Assembly: GCA_947498705.1 (NCBI GenBank)
Contig: CANMLW010000013.1
Coordinates: 60,135 to 124,134, forward strand
Reading direction: 5' to 3'
Source of the DNA: an uncultured Aquimarina sp.
Lineage (GTDB): Bacteria > Bacteroidota > Bacteroidia > Flavobacteriales > Flavobacteriaceae
DNA length: 64,000 nucleotides
The notes under the pieces were generated by a model that made no database searches, was not told where the DNA came from, and saw nothing but the letters and a program-made list of their open reading frames with translations. The position numbers were made by a program, and so were the translations under genes. Shown here piece after piece: positions 1 to 8,533 of this stretch (its first letter is position 1; every line of letters begins with the position of its first letter).

Positions 1-2
1 TC

Positions 3-107
3 AAATTAAAAGGCAGAAACCCAACAAATATTACATTTAGTAATGATTACAAAAAATGCTATATCACAATTGCCGATAGAGGATGTATAGAACTAGTTGA
101 ACTGTAA
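3..107 (+). CDS. C-terminal fragment, SMP-30/gluconolactonase-like (cut by window edge)
   Basis: An open frame runs in from the left edge and ends in TAA at 105-107, giving 34 residues of a larger protein. The visible piece reads PTNITFSNDYKKCYIT then ADRGCIELVEL. This resembles the last beta-propeller blade of SMP-30/gluconolactonase/LRE-family hydrolases, where a 'TNxxFGGxxxKTLYIT' strand is followed by a short closing strand. The family call is inference from this one motif; catalytic residues are outside the window. Confidence 0.45.
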   Translation, partial: KLKGRNPTNITFSNDYKKCYITIADRGCIELVEL

Positions 108-407
108 GCATAACGGTAGTAGCTGTTGCACAACGCTTTTTTTTAAATAAAAATGATTGATTATAGACTTTTCTAAGTGACTTTTTCTGAGACTTACTAT
201 TTTAAGGCTGGTTAAAAAGATAAGCGAATTGAAAAATTAATGAAGATGAACGAAACTGAACTAAGAAATTGGGTTGTTGAAAAACTAAAATAAACCTTGC
301 CGAACAATGTGTTCTTGTTTATGGTTACTTTTTTGTTCAACTCCTCCTCTGTAAATCTTTGTATATTTCGTTAGCATGATTCTTAAAGATCATTCTATTT
401 CGAAGTC
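108..407. other. Intergenic stretch without a recognisable gene
   Basis: About 300 bases of AT-rich sequence. The only short frame of note is a 17-codon ATG frame at 240-293 (MKMNETELRN...), too short to call and possibly the start of a decayed gene. No convincing promoter, terminator or repeat was found. Confidence 0.4.
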
Positions 408-968
408 ATGTGGAGACCTGTAGGTATAAGTAAAGAAATGAGTAGAAAAAATAGTGATGAAAGAAAAATTAATAAGTTAATTGGAAAACCAATTTCTGTG
501 GATTTTAAAAGTCCAGAAACAATTGGTGGACCAATAGTTTTTCTTAAATCATTCACTAATAAACAGGATAACTCAGATTTAGTTAGAATAAACTCAAAAT
601 GCAATTTTGAAAAAAGACCTGATGGACTTTTATTGCATACAAGCTTTTCTAATAAAAGGGTTGTAATACCTATTCCTAAAACGGACATTTTGGAAATAAA
701 AATTATCCTTGGGAAAGAGAAAATCGACCCTATTTTTCTATCGCCCATGTGGATTTTGTTGAAACTTGGCGTTTCAATACTTTATGCAAGGTATTTTGGC
801 TTTCGATTTCACGAATATTCGATTGATCCGATGGAATTGAATGTTAAAACGACCGAATACGAAATGAACTTCATAGCAAATGGATACTTATTTGAGAGAC
901 AATTGAAATTCTTGAAAAGCTTACGTTATGGAGAAAAACTTAAAATAGAAAGAAAACCCGGCGCATAA
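408..968 (+). CDS. Hypothetical protein with one hydrophobic segment
   Basis: 186 codons; I do not recognise the family. The N-terminal third is basic (many Lys/Arg). A middle stretch is beta-rich, and a hydrophobic segment around residues 112-130 (PMWILLKLGVSILYARYF) could be a single membrane helix or buried core. The C-terminus is again charged. The ATG at 408 is used; an internal ATG at 438 (MSRKN...) is an equally plausible start because no clear ribosome binding site separates them. It stands alone, with unrelated small genes on both sides, as expected of an accessory region. It is not a homologue of the next gene as far as I can see. Confidence 0.55.
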   Translation: MWRPVGISKEMSRKNSDERKINKLIGKPISVDFKSPETIGGPIVFLKSFTNKQDNSDLVRINSKCNFEKRPDGLLLHTSFSNKRVVIPIPKTDILEIKIILGKEKIDPIFLSPMWILLKLGVSILYARYFGFRFHEYSIDPMELNVKTTEYEMNFIANGYLFERQLKFLKSLRYGEKLKIERKPGA

Positions 969-1127
969 AATTATTTATGACATCAGAGTAGTTTAGTATC
1001 AGCTCGAATGGGTATTACATTTCTTTCATACTTACTAGGTAAAGAAAAAACGAAATTATCGTAACAATTTGCTGTATTCCGACCCCTATAATAAACAACG
1101 TGCATCATTGCATCGAATTTGAAAACA

Positions 1128-1553
1128 ATGAATAACTCTGACAAAAAAATATTAATAAAATCATTAGAGCTAATATCTCAATTTAACGGAAACGTAGATC
1201 TAATATCTAATGGAAAAGAGTTTATCAAAATTCACGAAAGAAATATCTTGACTCTTAAAAAAGTTGCAGAGGATCGGAACTCAAAGTTTATCATAAATTT
1301 AATTCATAAATACCCATCTATATTAGAAAATGAAATCGATCATTTCATATCCAAAGAAAAAAAAGAAAGAAGTCTTGTAAGTTTTGCAGCAGGTAAATTA
1401 ATAGGAGGAATAGTTGATTTGATTAAAAATAGAGGAGTCTCAACTGGAATGATAAAAAGTAAGCTAAATGAAATAAAATCTTTAAACGAAAAACTAAGCA
1501 AAATTGCCGAAGATTCTATTTATGAAGAATTATATCAAAAAACCATGGAATAA
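1128..1553 (+). CDS. Hypothetical helical protein, 141 aa
   Basis: Reads MNNSDKKILIKSLELISQF from the ATG at 1128; a TTG nine bases upstream extends the frame by three residues but is less likely. The product is lysine-rich and mostly predicted helical. A small glycine-containing patch near residues 85-100 (SFAAGKLIGGIVDLI) could be a short amphipathic or membrane-contacting helix. No signal peptide, no catalytic motif and no family I can name. It lies between two other orphan genes with about 190 bases of unannotated DNA downstream. The coding call rests on length and on plausible amino acid usage. Confidence 0.55.
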   Translation: MNNSDKKILIKSLELISQFNGNVDLISNGKEFIKIHERNILTLKKVAEDRNSKFIINLIHKYPSILENEIDHFISKEKKERSLVSFAAGKLIGGIVDLIKNRGVSTGMIKSKLNEIKSLNEKLSKIAEDSIYEELYQKTME

Positions 1554-1742
1554 AAAATAAACGATGTACAACACCAAGTATATGGCCATAACAGGTTAAA
1601 GAATAAATCAAGAGAGGTCTTGTATATTTGCTAAGACACAAAGGTTTTATGATGAGAAAGTTATAAAATCAGCGCAGAAAATATCAATGGTTTGGTTACA
1701 TTTTGCCTTGTTATGACACATATATTAAACATTGGCATTGAA

Positions 1743-1934
1743 CTAAGATTTTTTATCCGATTTATTGTCTCTTGGCTTTTGTTTACTTGGTAATCTTTTC
1801 GCTTCTTTAAGACTTTTACTTAGTATCCATTCTATCTGACCATTAACACTACGAAACTCATCATCTGCCCATTTTTCTATCTGTTTAAAAGTTTCTGGAT
1901 CAATTCGTAGCACAAAGGATTTTCTTTTACTCAC
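1743..1934 (-). CDS. Arc/ribbon-helix-helix-like small DNA-binding protein
   Basis: 63 residues starting at a GTG (MSKRKSFVLRIDPETFKQIE). The pattern is an N-terminal basic beta strand (KSFVLRID), a helix (PETFKQIEKWADDEFRS), the 'VNGQIEWIL' turn-helix, then a lysine-rich tail. This is the layout of Arc/MetJ-type ribbon-helix-helix proteins, and the RSVNGQIEWIL segment is typical of the Arc-like group. The GTG lies two bases after the stop of the SPFH gene, so the two are almost certainly co-transcribed and translationally coupled. RHH proteins bind DNA as dimers and often autoregulate; here the target is unknown. It could be an antitoxin, but no toxin is adjacent. Confidence 0.75.
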   Translation of the reverse strand: MSKRKSFVLRIDPETFKQIEKWADDEFRSVNGQIEWILSKSLKEAKRLPSKQKPRDNKSDKKS

Positions 1935-1936
1935 AT

Positions 1937-2791
1937 TTAAGAATTTAGAGTTCCTGTATTCACTACCGGGACAGCTTCTTTATCACCACATAAAACAACC
2001 ATTAAATTACTCACCATAGAAGCCTTTTTATCATCATCAAAATCAATAATATCATCTGTAGCCAGCTTATTCAATGCATCCTCAACCATACCAACAGCAC
2101 CTTCTACTATTTTTTTTCTAGCAGCTACTATGGCAACCGCTTGTTGCCTTTTTAACATAGAACTAGCAATTTCTGGAGCATATGCCAAATATCCAATTCT
2201 TGCTTCCATAACTTTAATACCAGCAATAGCCAAACGCTCTGTAATTTCATTTTCTAAAGCTTCATTTACTTCATCCATCCCCGATCTTAAAGTAAACTTG
2301 GCTTGTTCATCATCAAAATTATCATACGGGTACGACCCTGCAAGTTTCCTCACTGCCGCATCGGTTTGCACTTTTACAAACTCCTCATAATTATCAACGT
2401 CAAAAGCCGATTTATAGGTGTCTGCAACTTGCCAAACTAAGATTACATTAATCATAATAGGGTTTCCAATTTTATCATTCACCTTCACGCGCTCGCTATC
2501 AAAATTTCTAGCTCTTAATGAAATTTTTTGCCGTGTAAAAAAAGGGTTCGCCCAGAAAAAACCATTTTCGCGAACAGTACCCTTATAAGCACCAAATAAG
2601 ACCAGTACTTTGGAACTATTCGGGTTAACTATAAAAAAACCTTTGATCACTGCTATTATAAAGATCCCAAGGATAAAGAAAATTGGATTTTTAGCTACCA
2701 ATAAACCTACTACCATACTAATAACTACAACTAGTAATACTAGGAGCATTAAATAGCCATTAGTTGCTTTTATTTGAGTTTCTTTTTTCAT
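1937..2791 (-). CDS. SPFH/Band 7 domain membrane protein
   Basis: 284 residues. An N-terminal cytosolic stretch is followed by two close hydrophobic segments (about residues 13-33 and 36-53), then an SPFH/Band-7 domain (about 55-235). Recognisable are 'VLVLFGAYKGTVRENGFFWANPF' (given in part), the 'LRARNFDSERVKVNDK' strand and the 'AREAEIxxIGY'-like helix (VMEARIGYLAYAPEIASSML). SPFH proteins form membrane-associated oligomeric scaffolds linked to membrane organisation and stress. The ribbon-helix-helix gene follows directly, a pairing I recall from other Bacteroidota. The gene is divergent from the SDR gene, with about 160 bases between. Family assignment is firm, the specific role unknown. 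Confidence 0.88.
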   Translation of the reverse strand: MKKETQIKATNGYLMLLVLLVVVISMVVGLLVAKNPIFFILGIFIIAVIKGFFIVNPNSSKVLVLFGAYKGTVRENGFFWANPFFTRQKISLRARNFDSERVKVNDKIGNPIMINVILVWQVADTYKSAFDVDNYEEFVKVQTDAAVRKLAGSYPYDNFDDEQAKFTLRSGMDEVNEALENEITERLAIAGIKVMEARIGYLAYAPEIASSMLKRQQAVAIVAARKKIVEGAVGMVEDALNKLATDDIIDFDDDKKASMVSNLMVVLCGDKEAVPVVNTGTLNS

Positions 2792-2955
2792 AATGATATT
2801 ATTTTGATATTACAATAATACTAAAAAAAGTTCAATTTTAAAAATTAGAATCATATTTCTGAATGAAATAAACGACCAACAATTTGTACTTTGCATGTGC
2901 AATATGTTAGGGCATGTAACCCATTACAAAACCAAACCCTGAAAAATAAGATCAA

Positions 2956-3672
2956 ATGAAAACAGCAATTATAATTGGAGCCACTTCTGGAATTGGAAGA
3001 GGGCTTGCCGAAAAGTTAATCAAGAATGATTGGACTGTTGCAATAACAGGTAGAAGAACAGAGCTTCTTGAAGAAATAAAGCTGAAATCAAACAATCAAA
3101 TAACTACTCTTGTACATGATGTTACCGAAATAGAAAACTCTGATAAAAAATTAGAATCTCTTTTCGTAAAGCTAAAAAAGGTAGATTTGGTTGTGGTTTC
3201 TTCTGGTGTATCAGAACTAAATCAGAAGATGGACTGGGAAATTGAAAACAAGATCATCCAGACTAATATAAACGGTATTGCAAAAGTTTATGAATTCGTA
3301 TTTTCAAAATTTCGACAACAAGGATACGGTCATATGGTTGGCATAACGTCTATTGCATCTATCAGAGGGAACCGTTATTGCCCATCGTATAGTGCCTCAA
3401 AAGCATTTCAGGCAAACTATCTTGAGGCTTTAAGATGTATCTCCAAAAATGAAAAATTATCTATAAAAATAACAGATATACAACCAGGTTTTGTAGATAC
3501 TCCAATGGCCAAAGGAGACGGGTTATTTTGGGTAGCTCCTGTTCCTAAAGCTGTAAGTCAAATTTATGCAGCAATTTTAAAAAAAAGAAGGAAGGCATAT
3601 ATCACAAAAAGATGGAGGTTAATTGTATGGGTTATGAAACTTGCTCCAGGTTGGGTTTTAGAAAAAATGTAG
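2956..3672 (+). CDS. Short-chain dehydrogenase/reductase (SDR), NAD(P)-dependent
   Basis: 238 residues with a classical Rossmann fold. The cofactor motif is GATSGIG at residues 8-14; an arginine pair after the second beta strand (TGRRTEL) favours NADP(H). The usual NNAG is degenerate (VVSSGVSE). The active site is ITSIAS followed by YSASK, with Tyr145 and Lys149 as the catalytic pair, and PGFVDTPMA closes the cofactor site. The C-terminus ends in a basic/hydrophobic tail (KRWRLIVWVMKLAP), seen in a subgroup of SDRs and suggesting membrane association. Substrate cannot be predicted. It is monocistronic, divergent from the SPFH gene. Confidence 0.88.
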   Translation: MKTAIIIGATSGIGRGLAEKLIKNDWTVAITGRRTELLEEIKLKSNNQITTLVHDVTEIENSDKKLESLFVKLKKVDLVVVSSGVSELNQKMDWEIENKIIQTNINGIAKVYEFVFSKFRQQGYGHMVGITSIASIRGNRYCPSYSASKAFQANYLEALRCISKNEKLSIKITDIQPGFVDTPMAKGDGLFWVAPVPKAVSQIYAAILKKRRKAYITKRWRLIVWVMKLAPGWVLEKM

Positions 3673-3902
3673 ATTCACAACCAATTATAACTATCTATAT
3701 CCTTATAACTCCAAATGAACAATTGAAGTACTCTTGTTAAAGCATAATAACGGCAATCAGAAATTAGCCTATCCAAAGGCATAAAAATTGAAAAGCGACG
3801 TAACATTTCATCTTGTTATAACACCTACTATAAAAACGTTGTTTATAATTCTAAGAATCATATGGCGTCATCTAATACTAAAATTTTAGATACAATTTTA
3901 GT

Positions 3903-4070
3903 ATGGAAAAAGAACAATCAAAATATATAATCGAAAAAATTGGAGGCTAGATAAAATTTGATTTGCTCCATAAAAATTCAATAACAATAAATTATCAGTT
4001 AGTTGAAGCCCCAAATAACAAGCACTCGAAATATTTAGAATATATTGCTACAGAAATAAATAACCTATAA
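3903..4070 (+). pseudogene. Small frame interrupted by an in-frame TAG
   Basis: From ATG 3903 the frame reads MEKEQSKYIIEKIGG, then TAG at 3948-3950, then continues in the same frame for 39 more codons (IKFDLLHKNSITINYQ...KYLEYIATEINNL) to TAA at 4068-4070. The part after the TAG has coding-like composition and no further stop, suggesting a small gene killed by a single nonsense mutation, or a leftover of a larger gene. I do not recognise the family. The rest of 3673-4145 shows nothing else. Confidence 0.35.
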
Positions 4071-4145
4071 TCCTGTGTATTAAATTATAGTTACATACCC
4101 CAGACTACATTTATTGTACTAAAACCCTAATAATCAACAAAAAAA

Positions 4146-4748
4146 ATGCAACAAAAAAAAGATTGGTTTGTCGAAAAAGCAAATGACTATGACACCAAAA
4201 AACATAGAACGCAAAATGTTAAGAATATTGCTAAAGGAATTTTAAACGAAGTATCATTTTCTAAGCACATGAACATTATGGACTTTGGTTCTGGCACAGG
4301 TTTATTATTATCAGAAATTGCTCCTCATGTAGGTAAAATAACGGCTGTTGATATCTCTCCTTCTATGAATGCTATTCTCAAAGCAAAAAGTGTGGAGTGC
4401 GAAGTTGAACTACTAGAAATGGACTTGACCACAGAAAAATTAGATCAAAAATTTGATGCTATTATATCTTCTATGACACTTCATCATATACAGGATGTCC
4501 AAGGGTTATTTAAAAAATTCTATGATTTATTAAATGATGACGGTATTATAGCAATCGCAGATCTTGATACCGAGGATGGTTCATTTCATACAACAGACAC
4601 AGGAGTATTTCACTATGGTTTCGATAGAGAAGAATTTAAGAGTATGGCTAAAAATGTAGGGTGTAGAAATATAAAAATTCAATCCATTAGTTTAATAGAG
4701 AAGCCTACAGGTAATTATCCGGTCTTTTTACTAACTGCTGAAAAGTAA
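4146..4748 (+). CDS. Class I SAM-dependent methyltransferase
   Basis: 200 residues. Motif I is IMDFGSGTGLLLSEIA, motif post-I is VDISPSM, and motif II/III reads DAIISSMTLHHI then LLNDDGIIAIADL. This is the Methyltransf_11/25 type used on small molecules, in which the SAM adenosine and methionine are held by the glycine-rich loop and the aspartate after strand 2. The HH in TLHHIQD and the C-terminal strand topology fit ubiquinone/menaquinone or toxic-metabolite methyltransferases, but the substrate cannot be set from sequence. It is a single gene with about 50 bases to the next one on the same strand. Confidence 0.85.
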   Translation: MQQKKDWFVEKANDYDTKKHRTQNVKNIAKGILNEVSFSKHMNIMDFGSGTGLLLSEIAPHVGKITAVDISPSMNAILKAKSVECEVELLEMDLTTEKLDQKFDAIISSMTLHHIQDVQGLFKKFYDLLNDDGIIAIADLDTEDGSFHTTDTGVFHYGFDREEFKSMAKNVGCRNIKIQSISLIEKPTGNYPVFLLTAEK

Positions 4749-4794
4749 TCATCCTTACTCAAACTTAATAATGGTAATATACTTGTGATTTAAC

Positions 4795-5325
4795 ATGACA
4801 AAAAAGCAAATCCAAAAGGTTATTCTATCCAAAAAAATTCCCAGTGATGAATTGGACCAAGGTAAGTATTGGGGATATACAATTCCAATAACCATAATTA
4901 TTGCGTTTGGAACTCCTTTACTACCTTTTGTATCGAATACTATTCCTTTATCAGTAAAATTGAGTGGATTCATTCTAGGAATGTTACTATTGATATGCAT
5001 GTATTCTTCTTTTAAAAATGAGAAAAATCTTAAATTGATCATCACCAATCAAGATAAAGCGTCAAATCAAAAAATTATCGAAGAATATTTTAAGAAAAGG
5101 GGTATTTCTTTTACAAATTATAAAAACTATTCTTTTGCTCTTTTACCTACATTATGTTATAAAAAAGGGTTAAAAGCTATATTACTTGTAGAAGACCAAA
5201 AAGTTTATATTAATATTAGAACCATCGGGTTTGCTTTCGAAGGTGGAAGAATCCCATTTTCTATTGGCAAAATATTAGAAGAAAAGAAACTAAATTGGTA
5301 TTTTAAAAAAATAAAAGCATTGTAA
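4795..5325 (+). CDS. Hypothetical protein with two membrane segments
   Basis: 176 residues, family not recognised. A charged N-terminus (MTKKQIQKVILSKKIPSDE) is followed by a tyrosine/tryptophan patch (YWGYT). Two hydrophobic helices come next, around residues 28-47 (PITIIIAFGTPLLPFV) and 55-72 (LSGFILGMLLLICMYS), then a soluble C-terminal domain of about 100 residues. That domain contains basic and aromatic strands (KRGISFTNYKNYSFALLP, VYINIRTIGFAF). The topology suggests a small integral protein with a cytosolic C-terminal domain. It may be co-transcribed with the methyltransferase gene upstream. Confidence 0.55.
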   Translation: MTKKQIQKVILSKKIPSDELDQGKYWGYTIPITIIIAFGTPLLPFVSNTIPLSVKLSGFILGMLLLICMYSSFKNEKNLKLIITNQDKASNQKIIEEYFKKRGISFTNYKNYSFALLPTLCYKKGLKAILLVEDQKVYINIRTIGFAFEGGRIPFSIGKILEEKKLNWYFKKIKAL

Positions 5326-5381
5326 CATTTTGTGTTACCTAGATACCTATATTAGGCATTAAGTAGTATTAAACAGTAGTT

Positions 5382-5879
5382 ATGATTGTAAAGAGTGACC
5401 ATACCAGAGACTTTGATACCATTTACGAGATTATTAATGATGCTTCTATCGCTTATAAAGGGATAATACCAAAAGATAGATGGAAAGAACCTTATATGCC
5501 TAAAGCCGAATTAGAAACTCAGATAGCAGAAGGTGTAGAATTTTGGAGTTATCGGGAAAATAATGAAATTCTTGGGATTATGGGAATCCAATTTAAACAA
5601 GATGTCACTCTGATTAGGCATGCCTATGTACGAACTACAGCAAGACAAAAAGGTATCGGAGGAAAACTACTGAATCACTTGACAGAAATGACACAAAAGC
5701 CCGTTTTAATAGGTACCTGGGTAGATGCCAGCTGGGCCATATCATTTTATGAAAAACACGGTTTTAGAACCTTATCAAGAAAAGAAACCAATCAATTATT
5801 AAAAACTTATTGGTCTATCCCGCAAAGACAGGTAGAAACTTCGATTGTTTTGGCAAATAACACATGGAAAAGTAACTAA
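5382..5879 (+). CDS. GNAT family N-acetyltransferase
   Basis: 165 residues with the GNAT core. An N-terminal strand-helix (MIVKSDHTRDFDTIYEIIND) leads to a central strand (EILGIMGIQFK). Motif A, the acetyl-CoA pyrophosphate loop, is ARQKGIGGKLLNHL, and the C-terminal part WAISFYEKHGFRTL carries the conserved FYEKxGF of motif B. It acetylates an unknown amine using acetyl-CoA. It is followed about 50 bases downstream by a second, shorter GNAT that is not an obvious recent duplicate. Confidence 0.88.
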   Translation: MIVKSDHTRDFDTIYEIINDASIAYKGIIPKDRWKEPYMPKAELETQIAEGVEFWSYRENNEILGIMGIQFKQDVTLIRHAYVRTTARQKGIGGKLLNHLTEMTQKPVLIGTWVDASWAISFYEKHGFRTLSRKETNQLLKTYWSIPQRQVETSIVLANNTWKSN

Positions 5880-5931
5880 ATAGATTTCATATAAACCAAA
5901 GTATGTCGCATCTAATATAGAATAATATAAA

Positions 5932-6315
5932 ATGAATGTAGTAATCAGGAAATATAACCCCTCAAAAGATTATAGTCAGCTACTGCAAATCATTATATCA
6001 GAAGGTGATGAATGGAAAGAGTACTTACACCCAAAATATAAAATACCCCTAGAACAATCCATTACTTATGTAGCCTACTACAACGAAGAGTTGTGTGGAT
6101 ACTCCCGTTCTATAAACGATGGTGATTTTTTTATCTGGATTATGGATCTATTAGTAGACAAGAAATATAGAGGTCATGGTATAGGAAAAAAATTAATGGA
6201 ACATCACATTCTGGAATTTCCTAACCTGGATGTTTTTGTATTATCTGATGTCGATGCATATTATCAGAAACTAGGGTACAAAAAAGAAGGCTCTCTATTT
6301 AAGGTTAGATCATGA
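5932..6315 (+). CDS. GNAT family N-acetyltransferase (short)
   Basis: 127 residues, near the minimal length for a GNAT fold. The central strand is ELCGYSRSINDGDFFIWIMDLLV. Motif A is KKYRGHGIGKKLMEHHI, and the C-terminal motif B is YYQKLGYKKEG. The compact C-terminus resembles acetyltransferases in which the second substrate loop is short. It is co-directional with the preceding GNAT and both could be on one transcript. Substrate unknown. Confidence 0.85.
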   Translation: MNVVIRKYNPSKDYSQLLQIIISEGDEWKEYLHPKYKIPLEQSITYVAYYNEELCGYSRSINDGDFFIWIMDLLVDKKYRGHGIGKKLMEHHILEFPNLDVFVLSDVDAYYQKLGYKKEGSLFKVRS

Positions 6316-6428
6316 CAAAACAAAAGAATTAGATCTAATAGTTATTCTTTAAATTTGATTTAATTCCTGAGTATGAAAAATATTTTTTCATATAAGTAGG
6401 AGCTATTTCATAAACCATTAAGCTAGTC

Positions 6429-7910
6429 ATGATGAAACCATTTTTAGTTCTTAGTATTCTTTTTTTTATAACCTCAGGTTGTATCCAAAAAGATGACAAA
6501 CAACATAAGGGTAATGAAAAATTTACTCAGGAACTTTTAGAGTTAAAAGAGTATTTTCAAATTCCGGGACTTGCTATTTTGGTTGAACAAAACGGAACTA
6601 CGGTTTACAAAGATTATCTGGGTGTATCTGATATAGACCAACAAATTAAATTAGATGCTAACAGTTTATTTCCGATTGCATCGATAACAAAAGTATTTTC
6701 GGGAGTAGTAATAATGCGCCTTATAGAACAGAAAAAGCTCTCTCTGGATGATCCTATCAATAAATACCTTACAAAACCTATACTCGAAGATTCGGTACTG
6801 GTAAAACATGTACTATCACATACCTCTCAAGGAAAAATCGGAAAAGAATTTTACTATAGTTCTAGATTTGGTCTTTTGACACAAGTCATCGAAAAAGCGA
6901 CAGGTAATTCTTTTGCAAAAGTGATGAACAAAGAGATTTTTAACCCTTTACAACTTAAAAACACCTTTTTGCTCAAAGATTCGACTCAAATTATTCAAAA
7001 AAACAGAAGTATAGTGAAACCCTATATGTTGGATAATGGAATTAAAAAAGGTTTTATTGATTTTGGATATTCAACCTCTGCAGGAATTGTCTCAAATCTT
7101 GATGATTTATTGGTTTTTAACAAAGCACTAGATAACAACTTATTGATTTCAGAAAAATCAAAAAATATAATGTTTACTCCTTTTGCTTCTAATTTGCCTT
7201 ATGGGTATGGTATTTTTAATCAAAAATTTAAGAATCTAGATATGGTATGGGGATATGGCCAATATGATTGCTATTCTAGTCTCATACTAAAAATACCGTC
7301 CAAAGACATTTCTTTAATATTACTTGCCAACAATAGTCTTTTAAGTGATCCCGCTCGACTCATTTATGGAGATATTACCTCTTCTCTTTTTGCTTTAAGC
7401 TTCTTAAAAAACTTTGTTTTCAAACTGGACACGATAGATTTATTTGAAAAAGAAGATTCTTCACTTATAATGAACACTTCAAGTAAAGAATTTTATAGAA
7501 AAAAATTATTAGCCCAAGCTTTGGCAGAATCATATATGGCACGATTCGAACCTAATAAAATACAGACAAGCACAAAACTGCTCAATAAAGTTTTTTCTTT
7601 GTCTCCCAATTACCTAGAATATGCAAATTTAAGTCTACTTCACAATCTTGTCTTTTTAAAAGATGTTACCTTTTATATGGATCTGGGAGAATTCAATGAA
7701 TTTGATACTCAAATAGTAGCCATTGGCAAAAAACTATTAAACGAAGAACCTCAAAACCCCTATGTTAATTCTTATATGGCAACCTACTATGTTAGAAAAG
7801 GAAATACGGAAAAAGCGAAGTACTTCTTCGAAAATATTGTAAACGCAAAGAATTTTTCAAAAAACTGGTATACCCATGAAGCAGAAATCTGGCTAAAAGA
7901 TCATAAATAG
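6429..7910 (+). CDS. Serine hydrolase lipoprotein (class C beta-lactamase fold) with C-terminal TPR region
   Basis: 493 residues. An SPII signal ends at Cys18 (FITSGC), placing the protein on a membrane facing the periplasm or outside. The Pfam beta-lactamase domain (about 30-330) has the nucleophile motif SITK (Ser85-Lys88), HTS (131-133) and a YSS in the YxN position (143-145). These are motifs of class C enzymes, DD-peptidases and related esterases. The last 130 residues are helical with a TPR-like pattern (NPYVNSYMATYYVRKGNTEKAKYFF in part). The real activity, esterase or peptidase, cannot be decided; antibiotic hydrolysis is not implied. It is monocistronic, with the YciI-like gene 50 bases downstream. 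Confidence 0.85.
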   Translation: MMKPFLVLSILFFITSGCIQKDDKQHKGNEKFTQELLELKEYFQIPGLAILVEQNGTTVYKDYLGVSDIDQQIKLDANSLFPIASITKVFSGVVIMRLIEQKKLSLDDPINKYLTKPILEDSVLVKHVLSHTSQGKIGKEFYYSSRFGLLTQVIEKATGNSFAKVMNKEIFNPLQLKNTFLLKDSTQIIQKNRSIVKPYMLDNGIKKGFIDFGYSTSAGIVSNLDDLLVFNKALDNNLLISEKSKNIMFTPFASNLPYGYGIFNQKFKNLDMVWGYGQYDCYSSLILKIPSKDISLILLANNSLLSDPARLIYGDITSSLFALSFLKNFVFKLDTIDLFEKEDSSLIMNTSSKEFYRKKLLAQALAESYMARFEPNKIQTSTKLLNKVFSLSPNYLEYANLSLLHNLVFLKDVTFYMDLGEFNEFDTQIVAIGKKLLNEEPQNPYVNSYMATYYVRKGNTEKAKYFFENIVNAKNFSKNWYTHEAEIWLKDHK

Positions 7911-7962
7911 TAATCCGTAACCACTAATTTAAAATCATTAAATCAAAACACCATACGTCAAA

Positions 7963-8250
7963 ATGTATATCATAAATATAACTTACAAAGTTCCTTTAGA
8001 AACTATAGAAAAATATTTAGAGTCACATATCCAATTTTTAAACAAACAGTATCAACTTGGTAATTTTTATGCTTCGGGGAAAAAAGTTCCCAGAAAAGGA
8101 GGAATCATATTATCAAAAGGGCTAAACAAAGAAGAATTACTAAAAATACTTGATCAAGATCCATTTAAAGCAAATGACTTAGCAGTATACGAGTTAACAG
8201 AATTTATACCCAGTAAAACTTGTAAAGAGCTTAATTTTTTAAAAGAATAA
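7963..8250 (+). CDS. YciI-like protein
   Basis: 95 residues forming a small alpha/beta dimeric barrel of the YciI family. It starts MYIINITYKVPLETIEKYL, with a conserved HIQFLNKQYQLG helix, a KGGIILSKG strand and a DPFKANDLAVYELTEF C-terminal part. In this family the DPF motif precedes the last strand. YciI-like proteins are thought to be small-molecule-binding or minor enzymes; no specific reaction is known here. It is followed by a strong inverted repeat that probably terminates transcription. Confidence 0.85.
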   Translation: MYIINITYKVPLETIEKYLESHIQFLNKQYQLGNFYASGKKVPRKGGIILSKGLNKEELLKILDQDPFKANDLAVYELTEFIPSKTCKELNFLKE

Positions 8251-8276
8251 TCAATCTTCTGCATTGTATTTAAAAA

Positions 8277-8317
8277 TATTGAAACTAGATCAATCCTTCC
8301 TTAATCTAGTTTCAATA
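8277..8317. terminator. Inverted repeat, probable terminator
   Basis: Perfect 14-bp arms (8277-8290 and 8304-8317, TATTGAAACTAGAT and its complement) around a 13-base loop, 26 bases after the YciI gene. It sits between convergent genes. The T-tract is weak on the plus side (ACTTATCT), so it may be bidirectional or an intergenic structured element. Confidence 0.6.
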
Positions 8318-8450
8318 CTTATCTCTAAGGGTTCCAACCTAAAAAACTCACTACAAAGATTACTTATACGAATTTGTCTAGAATAGGGTACGCTCTTATC
8401 TGAAGATAAAATATCGTTATATATCCAATAACAATAATTAAGTAAAATCC

Positions 8451-8510
8451 AATCGAGCCCAAGAAGCAATCCAACAATAAACGTTTAAATTGGTTTCTAC
8501 AGGCTCGATT
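8451..8510. repeat. Small inverted repeat before the hydrolase stop codon
   Basis: AATCGAGCC at 8451-8459 pairs with GGCTCGATT at 8502-8510 around a 42-base loop. It lies just downstream of the minus-strand serine hydrolase and may be part of its transcript end. Confidence 0.35.
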
Positions 8511-8533
8511 TAGCAATTGATAAACTGAGGTTG

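Noticed and set aside
395..748. Minus-strand open frame of 117 codons rich in Leu/Ile/Ser
   Set aside because: It is the complement of the plus-strand gene at 408-968 and has no homology or signals of its own.
1080..1110. Integron-like attC sites around the small orphan genes (CAACGTG, ACAACG words at 130, 1095, 1566)
   Set aside because: The words are too short and no paired core sites or integrase are visible.
3948..3950. Recoded TAG (for example pyrrolysine) in the small frame
   Set aside because: No pyrrolysine machinery is visible and the organism type makes it unlikely; a nonsense mutation is simpler.
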